From contig OY294068.1 of NCBI GenBank assembly GCA_958510875.1, forward strand, positions 191,356,315 to 191,420,314: a stretch of DNA of 64,000 nucleotides, given 5' to 3'. The DNA is from Endomychus coccineus. Taxonomy: Eukaryota; Arthropoda; Insecta; Coleoptera; Endomychidae. Positions within the stretch are counted from its first letter, which is position 1. Each line of letters opens with the position of its first letter. Below the pieces are notes generated by a model. The model ran no database searches and was not told the origin of the DNA. It was given only the letters and a program-made list of their open reading frames with translations. A program made the translations under genes and the position numbers. Below, one piece after another: positions 22,803 to 33,299 of this stretch.

Positions 22803-24530
22803 AGAAGGATGGTGTACCATAACTTATAACTGATCAAAATAAGAAGCAAGATATATGTAATGGCAAATGTTAGTCATCAACAAGATACAGTAAGTAAAAC
22901 TTAATTTTCGAAATATTAAAATGATTTTAAAATGGCAGAAGATATCCAATTCAAAATTGAAGTATGGTTTTCGAAGATGATAAATCTGAATTCGGTACTT
23001 ATTTGAACATAGTTCCCAGATGGCGGTTGATTGATGCGTAACTTCGTGATAGATTAAATCCTGCATATTTTTTATCTTGATGTAAAATTGGGAATGTTTT
23101 GGTTTCAAACTAGAAAAGAGTCATTACTTGCAAGGAAATACATACTATTGGTTAATATCGATATCACAAGCCGTTTGCGAGATATTCGCCTTTGAATATT
23201 CCATTTCACATCTTATCAATGGCTGAAAAATAATGCAATTCACAAAGAGTGCTTTGAATGTTGATTTTGTTTTCTATCTCTCCTTACAAAAGTAGGTTAG
23301 AAGCTAGATTCTGCAATATTGAGTTTGTATAATAATTATTAAAAATGCCTAGACTTTTTTGTAACCATGATTTAAGAGATATGCTCTGCGTTTATGCACA
23401 AGAAAAACACTGGAAGCGTCTAAGCCTCTAAGCGAATAACTAAATCAACCGTTTCAAGAGTTCTCCTCACAAACAAATTATTTCTCTACCATTTTACGTC
23501 TGTCAAAAACTTATTACCAGTTTCGCCAGCTAGATCAGAATTTTGTCATAATCTACTAAATAAAAATAACGAAGAAAAAGATATTGTTGACTGACGCCTT
23601 GCAAAATCCATACTTCCAACACGAACTTTCGATCAACATTTGGTGCGGCATTATCGATAATTTTTTAATCGGCCCATTTGAGCTTCCGCAAAGACCGGTA
23701 TTTGGAATTCTTTGAAAACAATTTTTGGACGATATACCTTTGAACGTAAGACAAGACATTATTACATGCAAAATGGGACGCCACCACATGTTCTAGTTAC
23801 AATGCGGAATCGTTTGAATCAATGTTTCCCACATCGATGGTTTGGGCGCGGTAGTGAATATCATTGGCCGACTCGTAGCCCAGACATGAATCCGTTAGAT
23901 TTATATCTGTGGGAACACATGCAGTCTTTGGTATACCATGAGGAAACCAATACAATAGACGAAATCTTACTAAAAATTCAACAAGCGGCCAAAATATTAT
24001 TCAAAATGCAGAAAATACCTGTCCGAATGTGATGAGGTGCCATACTCAAGTAGGATCCTAAGAAAGTGTATTGAGGTAAACGGTGGACACTATCAACACC
24101 TCAGTTGAACTAAATTTTTGTAAAATGTTATGTATTTTAAATAAATTTCGTTGTATTTTTGAAATGTAGACTTTTCTTCGTTGATTTTTCTTTCAAAGAC
24201 GAATATCTCGCAAACTGCTTGAGACAGCGAAATTGACCAAGGGTAGGTTTTTTACGTGGAAATAATGGCTCTTCTCTAGTTCGAAGCCAAACAATTTCCA
24301 GCTTTACAGGGTAAAAAAATATGAAGGATTTAATTCACCACGAAGTACGTAGCAAGCGCCCTCTAGGAACTAGTTTCAAACTAGTATCAAATTCAGATTT
24401 ATCACTTTCGAAAATCCAACTATTTACTTTTCCATTTTGAATTTGATTTCTTTAGTCGTTTCAAAATTATTGTAAATTTTCGATCTCCTGTTGCTCTATG
24501 GCGGATAAGTTATGGGATATCCTGTATATT
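22803..24530 (+). mobile_element. Tc1/mariner DD41D transposon with about 400-bp TIRs, inactive
   Basis: Left and right ends are imperfect inverted repeats over roughly 400 bp. Anchor pairs include GTTTGCGAGATATTCGCC (about 23173) with the inverse near 24200, ATTAAATCCT(G/T)CATATTTT on both sides, and GATAAATCTGAATT near 22980 with its inverse near 24400. The outer ends read GTACCATAAC and, inverted, TCCCATAAC. Transposase remnants lie on plus inside. Boundaries are approximate because the ends have diverged. Confidence 0.8.
23346..24107 (+). pseudogene. DD41D transposase, interrupted
   Basis: Opens with MPRLFCNHDLRDMLCVY, similar to the N-terminal helix-turn-helix (DUF4817-like) start of insect DD41D transposases. 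After a degraded and partly deleted middle, blocks reappear: FQHELSINIWCGIIDN, FLIGPFELPQRP, DDIPLNVRQDII, MQNGTPPH (the second catalytic D is N), WPTRSPDMNPLDLYLW (third D present) and the tail CIEVNGGHYQH. 41 residues separate the second and third catalytic positions. Frames change several times and the first D region is missing, so it is dead. Confidence 0.85.
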
Positions 24531-25924
24531 ATTAGAGCCATTAAGACCGATAGCATCCTAATAAATAGGTATATACTTATTCGTAATTTGACATCAGGGA
24601 CTTGGAATACTTTGGGCAAAAAAATTACTCCTTCCCTTGAGATAAGTTAACGAAGATGGATTGGAAGTTCGAAATATATGTTGAATATGCAGAGTATGTA
24701 AATAATAAATCAGCCGCCATATAATTTAATCTAGTTAGTAGAAGTAAATATTTATAAAATTCCGACTTTCCAAAGTTAGGTAAGAATTATCAAGATGGCC
24801 GATGCAACGTGTTGGTAGGAGGAGCCGCGGAAACAACCAGATCGCAGATAGTATCGATTTGTGAGTAGCCGCGAATCAACACTACAAACTAGCGTCTGCG
24901 CTATCATTATATCAACAATTGTATTCCGTTTTACACGATTATTTACTTCTCGACAAAATTCTGGAAGGGGTGTTTATTCATACATAAATGAATAGAAATA
25001 GGTATAGATAACAGTCCATGTTTGTATATGAGAACGAGATATAAGTCATTTACTATTACATGATAGATTCGAACGACTTTTTTTAAGTGAGGAAATTGTA
25101 TGTTCGAGACGAAGCCAATACCACCATAAATCTCCCAAAAAACTATACTTACAATGTCAGGGTGGGAAAATTTCGATGTTTGTATAGGGTAACTCGGTGA
25201 CTATTGGAGATACAAAAAAATGGAAGTCACATTCTCGATCTCATTTTTTGAAACAATAATTTGCTTTAGTCTTTTGTTTTCGCGTCATAAACAAAAGTTC
25301 GATTTTAGACTTTTGGACATATTTTATGTGAATATCGGTTCTTTGTAAAGTAAGGAGGAAATAACTTTTACATTCTCAAGGCACTTTTTTCTGTATAATT
25401 TAGTGGGGTCCAGAGGTGTCGAGAAAATTCGAAATAAAGGTGAAATTACGAGTTATGGCTTATGGCCTAAAGTTGTAAGTATTTTTTCAATTGGGAATCA
25501 TAGTTGGCTATGGTTTAGTTACAATGGATTTTTTTCTCTTTCATTCTTTAATAGACCAAAATAATATTTCACTATCTTACATTTTGCGTTTTTTATATTT
25601 ACTCAAAGTCAGGCGGGTGTCATCTAGGATTTTGTTTCCGTCATAATAACAATTAACTCAATTAATCGTTGAAGTGAAGTCTGTCTTACGAAAATTACGA
25701 GAAATATGATAAAGAAAGCTTTATTCAAAGTAATAACAATTGAGATATTGCATCTGAAATATATTTCAATCGCTATCCAGCAAGAAAATGTTATTAATTG
25801 TGGATCCGTCAACAAGCCAAGATCAAAAACTAAATATCTAATTTTATAGTACATTACAACTACAAAATAGAAATACAAATTAAAGTAAATGTTATAATAA
25901 CATATATTATGTAACCTTATTTCT
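24531..25924. other. Stretch without recognised features
   Basis: AT-rich sequence with no recognised repeat or coding region. Confidence 0.5.
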
Positions 25925-27000
25925 TCTTTTTCCACTCGATCATTGGTGGCTTCCTTTATTACATTCCAAAGTTTTTTGAATCTCCGGTATTTTTTTCGGC
26001 TAATTGCTTATAGTATAAGTACTTAGCTTTTTGAATAAGTTTAGTAAGAGTTTTTCTATACTCTTTATACCTTATTAAGAGGGTTAATTTTTAGTTTATT
26101 TCTCTTTTTTATTGAGATCAACAATCCACCTGTGATCCAAGTTTTCCGCTTAATTTTTGTATTACTTATTATTTTTGTTTTAGTAGACTGTACAACAATA
26201 TCTTTCAGCCTATTAATAAATATCTCCGTACATTGGTTCACATCTAGACATTGCAATACACTTTCCCAGTCCTCTCTGTCCAACAATTTTTGCATTTTTT
26301 CGTAATTTATTAACTCGTAAGACCTTACTTTTTTATTTGGTTTAATGCTTCTTTCTAAAGGAATATTAAATAAGATGGGATCATGGTCGGTCATGCTTTC
26401 TTTTAAAATAACACTCTTAATTTTTTGAAATAAACCACTGTTAGATTTACTAAAATAATGATCAAGGCACGACTTAGAATTATTTACTTTTCTTGTTGCC
26501 CCTTTAATTCCACTAAAAAAACCATGACTTTGCATGACCGTTACATAATCATTTGTTGAATCTATATCCATGTCCAATAGATCAATGTTTATATCACCAG
26601 CAAATATATAAACTTTATCTTGTTCATAATTGATTGTTTGTAGTATTATATTTAAATCCTGTATAAATTCTTCTTTTGATATAGCAAAACCTCTGTATGT
26701 TGCAAGTATACCCACAAACTTATGGCTTTTTTGTATTGTAGTTTTAAGAATTTTTAAATTATTTTCTATTAACAGCTGATTATCTACACAAATTTCATCT
26801 TTTACATAGGTGGTACAACCATCACACTTGTTCAATGTACTATTATTGAAATACATAGAGTATCCAGGGATACTAAAATCACACAAATTATATACTCTGT
26901 GGGTCTCTGACATTACAATAACATCAAAATCCCTTCCTGTAGATTCCAGAAATACCAAAACAATTTTTGTATGTACTCCTAATATTTATATGAATTAAGT
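25925..27000 (-). pseudogene. LINE ORF2 5' fragment: APE-type endonuclease
   Basis: On minus, 297 open codons (26065-26958) carry endonuclease motifs: MSETH, GDINIDLLD, TDHDPILF, then a basic linker with KRKTWITGGLL. After a frameshift near 26080 the linker continues (YKEYRKTLTKLIQKAKYLYY, KKLWNVIKE) to about 25925, where similarity stops before any RT. Upstream, INIRS near 26990 is the remnant of the first EN motif. The family differs from the intact LINE at 6-10 kb. It has lost its 3' half, unlike the usual 5' truncation of LINEs. Confidence 0.85.
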
Positions 27001-27578
27001 TTATATCCCTTTCAGGTCTATCAAAGGTATATACCCATAAGTTGATAATGTATTCAACTTACAAAGTTAACCCCAACATTTTCAACCAAAAGCTTTATTA
27101 TTTTATATTTCCCGATGTATGTTTTGAGTTTCACAACCGGTTTTTTCATAATTAGATGTAACCAGTGGCGGTTTTGCTGTAGGTGCATTTTTGCAGTGCA
27201 CTCCCTTAAAAATTGGGTTCACCAAATCGATAATAAAACCTAATAATTGAAACTAATATCAACACTTAATTTAATATGTTAAAACTTAACACATACAATT
27301 ATTCGTATTGAATCTTCAACCTGCATTCCTGCAACCCAAAATACATAGGTAACTAAATAATAACGTCGACAAAACTATAGCTAGTTCAATTTTCGAATAG
27401 CAACCAGGAGTGATCTAATTAATCATGCGCTAGAAAGAGACCACTCGGTACGTGAAACAGGATATTATGAGATTCGCGTGCATTGCTCCAACGCACTGAC
27501 TCAATTTGTTTGATTTGACAGTCGTTCAGCGCTCACACGTTTTTAAAATTTAACCTCGGTGAGGATAAAGCGATCGCA

Positions 27579-27941
27579 ATGGAGGCATATTTGGTGGAAT
27601 ATATTAATAAAAACGCAAAACATTTCCAAACTCGTGTAGAAATAAAGAAAAAATCGCTGCCACGCCCAGAATTACAATTGTCACAAGAATATACAATGAA
27701 AACAAATAGTTTAAAAGCGTGGTCAAAGTACAGCAATATAAAAAAAAACCACATGGCTGTGAACAAATTAAACCTTTGCTTTTTTACATGTTCAAATTTT
27801 TCCTGTGGCGATAGTGTAAGTGTTGAGTGGACAAACAGAACCGTACATCTAATTCTCCAATTTCGCCAGCTGAATATACACGTCGGTCCCATAACGACAT
27901 ATCATTTTTTGTACAAACAAAGGAAGTGTGCGATATATTAA
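27579..27941 (+). pseudogene. hAT transposase N-terminal part (TTF-type zinc finger)
   Basis: 120 open codons starting MEAYLVEYINKN. PRPELQLSQEY, then NKLNLCFFTCSNF and VEWTNRTVHLIL follow the pattern of the N-terminal TTF zinc-finger region of ZMYM/52-kDa-repressor-like hAT transposases (…LFCFPCLLF…W…G..DL). The ORF stops before the catalytic domain. Confidence 0.65.
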
Positions 27942-28139
27942 TTAACTAAGAACTGATTTGAATTTAGAAAACACCTGTTAGCGTCAAAACTATTTTTCCC
28001 CAATAAATTTAGCGACTATGACAAAAACCCATTCTCGATTTAAACAGTGTAACGAAAACTTATTGCTTTTTTGACAGAGTGAAACTGAAAAATAAATTAA
28101 GGTGGAGCAGCAAGTTGCTTAGCAATTTTGCAATTATTT

Positions 28140-28400
28140 ATAATAGATCGAAACCTCACGGGGTGTTTTAGTGAAACTGTTTCATCATTAAAATTAATTT
28201 GTACCATACCGATGACAAGTATTGAAAGTGAACGCTGTTTCACCTTTTAGAGAAATACAATAGCGCAGGACAGACTCAATTCACTTTGCATAAGTATATG
28301 GAGAAAACACTAATTGCAGCGATTCCAGATTTTAATAATTATGTAATTGACATTTTTCCGAATGCCAAAAATATACGAATGAGTTTTCTATACAAATAAC
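28140..28400 (+). pseudogene. hAT transposase C-terminal dimerisation region, broken
   Basis: Frames across 28190-28395 read TIPMTSIESERCFT, RNTIAQDRLNSL and, after shifts, MEKTLIAAIPDFNNYVIDI. These correspond to the hAT C-terminal signature (xxSxExERCFSxLKRIKxxLRNTMxQxRLNxL) and the tail that follows it. Stops and frameshifts are present. Confidence 0.8.
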
Positions 28401-28740
28401 CTCAAGCTTGGATATATCTAGGCATTGGTAAGTTTAGTTTTTATCTTAGAAGTTGAAGATCTCAAAGCATGTACCTATAATTTTTTGATATTTTAAGTAT
28501 TAAATACCTATTTAAATATTATTTTAAATAATTTTTGTAGATTTCTGTCAATCGCATAAAAAAATGGGATATTTGGCTAACGAAACCTATTTCTTTAAGC
28601 AAATATATTTGTTCTGCGAATTTTTCATTCATAATTTTGGGGTGTTTGACTTTGAACATGCAAAATTTTCGCTTGCGGCGTATTTTTCTATTTATGCGCA
28701 CCCCTATACCCATGTGTCACCAGCTGCCACTGGATGCAAC

Positions 28741-29420
28741 TAAATACGTTAAAAAATTTTTTCTCGAGAATCATCAATTTTTTATAGGAGCCCGTGCAAC
28801 TACTATTCAATTATCTTATTTTAATTCAACAAAATTGTATTTTCGAATATAGCAACAATAATCCTTTCCTTCACCAAAATGTGCAGAATTCAATGTCGAA
28901 TTGTTTGATTACCTAAATATTAAATACGTCAAATCTTTTAAGGCGATTCTTTCCAATTAACAAAACATTTTGAAATAATTTATACATTTCAAGTTACATT
29001 TAATGAACCCAGTCTTCTTGCCGAGATAGATCCTCTAGCAGAGTAATTTATTGCCGACACAGACTGTCACACTGACATTTAGTTTATGTGGACCTGTTTC
29101 GATCGGAATGTCTAGATAACACTGGATACTCTACAGGTTATTGTTTTACCTTTATATTATAGTAGACTATAAACAATGGAATAAATGGCCCTTCGCTGTC
29201 GTCCCTCTTCGAGGTTTATATTTTTTAGTGACATCAGTTATATAGAAGTTTTGATACAGACTGAAATAAGAATTTTCAGTTCAATCAGTATATCAAGCTC
29301 GGGCAGCTTAGGTAATTGTGTCACATTACTTCAAGGAAAATAAACATTCATTTAGTTTATAAACCAGAGCAAGTGAAAAGTCATTGAAAAATGAAAGAAG
29401 AAATGATTTATTTGGTCAAA
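28741..29420. other. Stretch without recognised features
   Basis: No recognised repeat or gene. Confidence 0.5.
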
Positions 29421-29600
29421 ACTCATTTTATTTCTCAGCAAAATCTCCTTGTAGTCCTACTTTTTCTAATTTATTGATCCTTTCCAAATAATACGATTTC
29501 GGCAATCCTTCAAAACAGGCGTTTGTTTCAGCGATGACCTCATCGTTGGAGCCAAATCTATTTCCGCCGAGCTATTTCTTCAAGTCCTCGGTATTTTATC
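29421..29600 (-). pseudogene. mariner transposase C-terminal relic
   Basis: Nearly parallel to 48700-48840: both contain AAATCTCCTTGTAG / TAATCTCCTTGTAG, GGCGTTTGTTTC and GATGACCTCATCGTTGGAG. The latter copy continues into a recognisable mariner DD34D transposase, so this is the same family's C-terminal end, much shorter. Confidence 0.7.
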
Positions 29601-31340
29601 GGTTGATTTGATGGATAAGGGATACAGGTTATTAAAAATAATAAATAAACCCATCTCAACACATTTTCATTAGAAGTTCATACGTATTTGTTATAAGAGA
29701 GACATTTAATAAAACTCTTGAAAGGAAAAAATTAACAGATTCTAACCCCTATATTTCAGTGCGAAAAAGATCAACATTAGAGATTTCAAATTTAGTCAAA
29801 TTCTTACGATTGAGTGGTGAGGGTGGTACGACATCTCTATCGGAGTCTATATTCTTGATGTTTCCTTGTACCGAAAAAAAAATCGAGTGTAAAGCTCGAT
29901 GAGTATTCAAAACAGTCACTCTGTAAGCAATACCTCATTGAGTTACAAACAAGCATTTAGCATTGTGATCACATAAAGGCTGACAAATAAAGGTGTCATA
30001 TTACAAGAGAAAGTACATCATTGTTGAGCTGTCCGCAATGTACCGTTCTATACAAGAATTATACTCCAATCCCTTTCAGAAATCACGCCGACCGTATGAA
30101 ATTACTCTATTGTTATTCAGTTTAGTCTAGGGTCGTTCTACCAACTGAAAATATACCTTACGTGATACTCGAGTATAATCCCTGTTCTGCCCCATGTAGC
30201 GCTGAGCATTGTGAAGGAAGACGACTAGGGATGATATAATTACATTTTGTTTATTTGATTAATGAAGTTAATTTGAAGTTTTATCAATTTTGGGTTAAGC
30301 TTCGGTATTTTTCTTCTTTCCCCTTTCGGCTCAAATGTTTCCAATCCATATACTCGTATTTTCGAATTCGCGGCCAACGGATGGAGATGGATATAGAACG
30401 GGAACAATTTGCAAAACCGAACCCAATTATCAAGTATTATTGAATTCAAAATCAAGATTAGAGTGCTATTTGAAATAAAAAAGTCAGAGTCACTTCCGGT
30501 CAAACCGGATTTGAAGTTAAGCGGATCGTTTAAAAGAGGTGAACATAGAAACTGTATTGGTTTCGGGTGCGGTAGCCCTGTTTCGAGTGGTATTTCTAAC
30601 ATCCATTTTCATTTCTTCAAATGGAATTGTGGTATTTTATTGAACCATCAGGACACCCGTGTTCTTCTGGTTATAAATATATATCTCATGTATATATTTA
30701 ACCTGCATAAGTGTCCAAAATTCTCATTTTAAAATTCAGGTCATGGACCTGACGTTATGATTTATTTTATGTCTCAATTCTATGGTACATTTTGATAGTT
30801 CAAGTGACAGCAAGTGTCAGTATAAAATAAGGTTATGTCATATTGTGAATAATTGCGAAAGTCAATCGATAACAGGTGTCAGTACGAATTATAGTTGTGA
30901 AACACATTATGTAGAGTAGATAATTTGGATAAATTTTCTATGTAACATAGAGTATAATTTACCTCCCTGTTACAAAGAAGGAACATCAAGCAATCACATT
31001 TCAAATAACCTAGTAATTTTAATATTCACAATAATATTTTAAAAGTAACCTGCGATGACCTTGCTGCTTGGAGTTTTGAATCTACGCTATTCTTGGAAGT
31101 CAAATTTATCAACAGAATGATCGTTTCGTGTGCCATGTTCATATGAACTGTCGAATAGATTCGACGTTTGTGTGTCGACTCAAAAGGCAAATGTTTGTTC
31201 GCAAAATTAAATAACTCAATCTTAACCGATTCAAATAACATTTTGAACAGATATCTACCACTCAACAGGAGCCCAAATTTTGAAAATCAAACTATGACTT
31301 GATCTTAAACAAACTGTGAATAATTCAGTGCAATATTTAA
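29601..31340. other. Stretch without recognised features
   Basis: Overlapping ORFs on both strands near 30240-30730 show no family resemblance. They look like chance reading in moderately GC-balanced DNA. Confidence 0.45.
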
Positions 31341-31344
31341 AGGA

Positions 31345-31490
31345 GGTAGATAATGTGAAGCAAGCAGTTCATAAAGTAGTGAAATGAAGCAGTGCTTAAC
31401 GGTCTAAAGCAGTGAAGTGAAGGAGTTCGTAAAGTAGTGAAGTGAAGGAGTTCGTAGAGCAGTGAAGTATAATGCAGTGAAGTGAATTAT
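31345..31490. repeat. Short imperfect tandem repeat, GTGAAGTGAAGGAGTTCGTA type
   Basis: Units such as GCAGTGAAGTGAAGGAG, TTCGTAAAGTAGTGAAG and TTCGTAGAGCAGTGAAG recur six or more times in about 145 bp. Confidence 0.75.
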
Positions 31491-31859
31491 TTTAATGTGC
31501 TTGTGTAATAAGTTAGGATAAGAGCATAGGTTGGTATATTAGCATGCGAATACATTTTTAATTTCAGAGTTTATTTATTTTCAATGTACAAATAGTTCAT
31601 TAGGGAGTAGGGCTATAGGCGAGACCCCTTCCTTCAAACATTTGATAAACACCAACAGTTTTATGAATTACATTTAAAATTACAAATAATTTGTCTTATT
31701 TGATACAAGTAAAGAACTCCTACTATTGTTTGTAAACAGTTTATTGAATCGATTGGTTAGTTGTAGGTATTTAAAAACCTCAACCTGACAACAATGGCTG
31801 ACCTTGATACATGACGTCATTTTTTGTCAAAGTGAACAGCGTCTATTACACCCTTTGTG

Positions 31860-31990
31860 TGTTGTGGGTTTTAGGAAATCTATTGACTCCATTCGCAAGC
31901 AGTTTCCCTTGGCATTAGCCTTCGCCAACAGTATCCATCGCCTTCAACGGACAACAGTAGACAGAGCAGTAGTAGATATATGTGACTAGG
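31860..31990 (+). pseudogene. PIF1/Helitron-type helicase C-terminal fragment
   Basis: Plus-strand reading RKQFPLALAFANSIHRLQ, then RTTVDRAVVDI, matches the conserved PIF1-family helicase block xxQFPLxLAFAxTIHKSQGxTxDxVxVDL near the C-terminus. The K/SQG part has drifted to RLQR. Only this segment remains; no Rep domain or Helitron terminus was recognised, so a decayed Helitron is the likely but unproven origin. Confidence 0.6.
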
Positions 31991-32659
31991 GCTTTTCTCC
32001 AGCCATAACGTACGTTGGTTACTCACGACGGCAGGACATTAACGGTTTAATGATACGGTCAAGCTTTAAATGCCAGTGATTATTGAGCATTAAAACAAAA
32101 AAATATTCGGAACCAACCGTGAAGAACTGCGTTGTCCTCAGCAATTACGATAAAATAATAGTTTGTTCATACTTTTATTCAATGAAAAACGTTTTATTGC
32201 TGCTGCGCTTCAGTAGGGAAACACAACCTAGTCTATGATTTAATGATGCTTCATGAATCCACTGCCGCATTACCTATTTTATGTCCAGTGTTGATTCGTA
32301 CCACCAACGTACAATAATATAAAAGGCATATGCAGATTTGGTCATGAACTCATTGCATAACTAAGCTTTCTTACTCTACGTTTTTCATGAACCATTTCCA
32401 GTAGGATATGGTCCATTGATCAAAAAAGCAACATACTGATTTCCAAATATCGGGTTATTTTGCGTGGTCGAGCTTTTCGAAGCAGCCAAAACATATTCAT
32501 CAATTCTTACAATACATTATTCGAGTTTCGATGCGAACTACATCTCTCGTCACCCCTACACAATAAGAGTGAAACATAATTATGTCAAATTTATTAGATA
32601 AATGAGTAGATAAAAAGCGTAGACACATGTAGGCGGGTGGGACACATTAAAAGAGATTT

Positions 32660-33264
32660 GCCATTAAGTACGTGGATGAATGAACTGGTTGGGAATAGAC
32701 ATATGCTGGAAATAACAACGGGGGTGAATGGTGAACCGCTAATGCATAAAGGTGCATCCAGGTGTCGAGATACACGATAATTCATAGATAATACACTAAT
32801 ATTAACTGCAACGCTAACCTGGGAATCCTGCTGAAACATATGGACATGGATTTCTATGAATTGTACAACTAATTGGGATAAACGTAAATAATATGCATGT
32901 TTAGATATAGACATTTTGATGTTTTTGTGACAAATGTGAATATCACACGGCAATAAGGGAATATTCAACAGTGCGTCCATTGAATAAGCGCAAATAGGTA
33001 AAATGACTTATTTGGGCTGTTGAGTAGTTCCACTCTATGATCAACATTACATTGAAAACCTCAATAACAATTAAGCTTGTCTTAATCTGAGCCCCATTAT
33101 CTAAATGAATCAACAATTGACATAACTTACTTTTGTTCCCTTTGATTTGTATTTCTCCAAATGAATCTAAATGTGTAAAGGAGTTACCTAAGTATATCAC
33201 ATCATCGAAGCCTTCTCTAACCAGACGATGAATATCATCATAAAGTGTTAGCTGCTTCAATCAC
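32660..33264 (-). pseudogene. Glycine N-methyltransferase-like fragment
   Basis: On minus, 33131-33251 reads LTLYDDIHRLVREGFDDVIY, then LGNSFTHLD, resembling the GNMT segment with FDAVICLGNSFAHL, part of the SAM-binding fold. Just upstream, in another frame, VIEAAN recalls the preceding GNMT residues VIEEANW, suggesting a small deletion. A donor-like GTAAGT follows at 33125-33130 and an AG precedes CTAACA, so a real exon is not excluded. Downstream IKTSLIVIE (about 33080) and FIHVL (about 32675) faintly echo later GNMT blocks. The part with HRNYD is missing. A decayed gene copy is the best reading. Confidence 0.45.
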
Positions 33265-33299
33265 AAAAAAAATGTATGGAATCAATAATTTCAAAAAGT

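Larger units (their letters stand above)
27163..28732 (+). mobile_element. hAT DNA transposon, internally deleted
   Basis: Ends read CAGTGGCGGTTTTGCTG and, inverted, CAGTGGCAGCTGGTGACA. The 8-bp flanks are GATGTAAC (27155-27162) and GATGCAAC (28733-28740), a target-site duplication with one later change, as expected for hAT. The 1.57 kb interior carries the two ends of a transposase gene but lacks the catalytic middle, so it cannot be autonomous. Confidence 0.92.

Noticed and set aside
30240..30732. Overlapping ORFs on both strands (120, 107 and 62 codons)
   Set aside because: No recognisable motif in either direction and no splice or start context; mutual overlap suggests chance.
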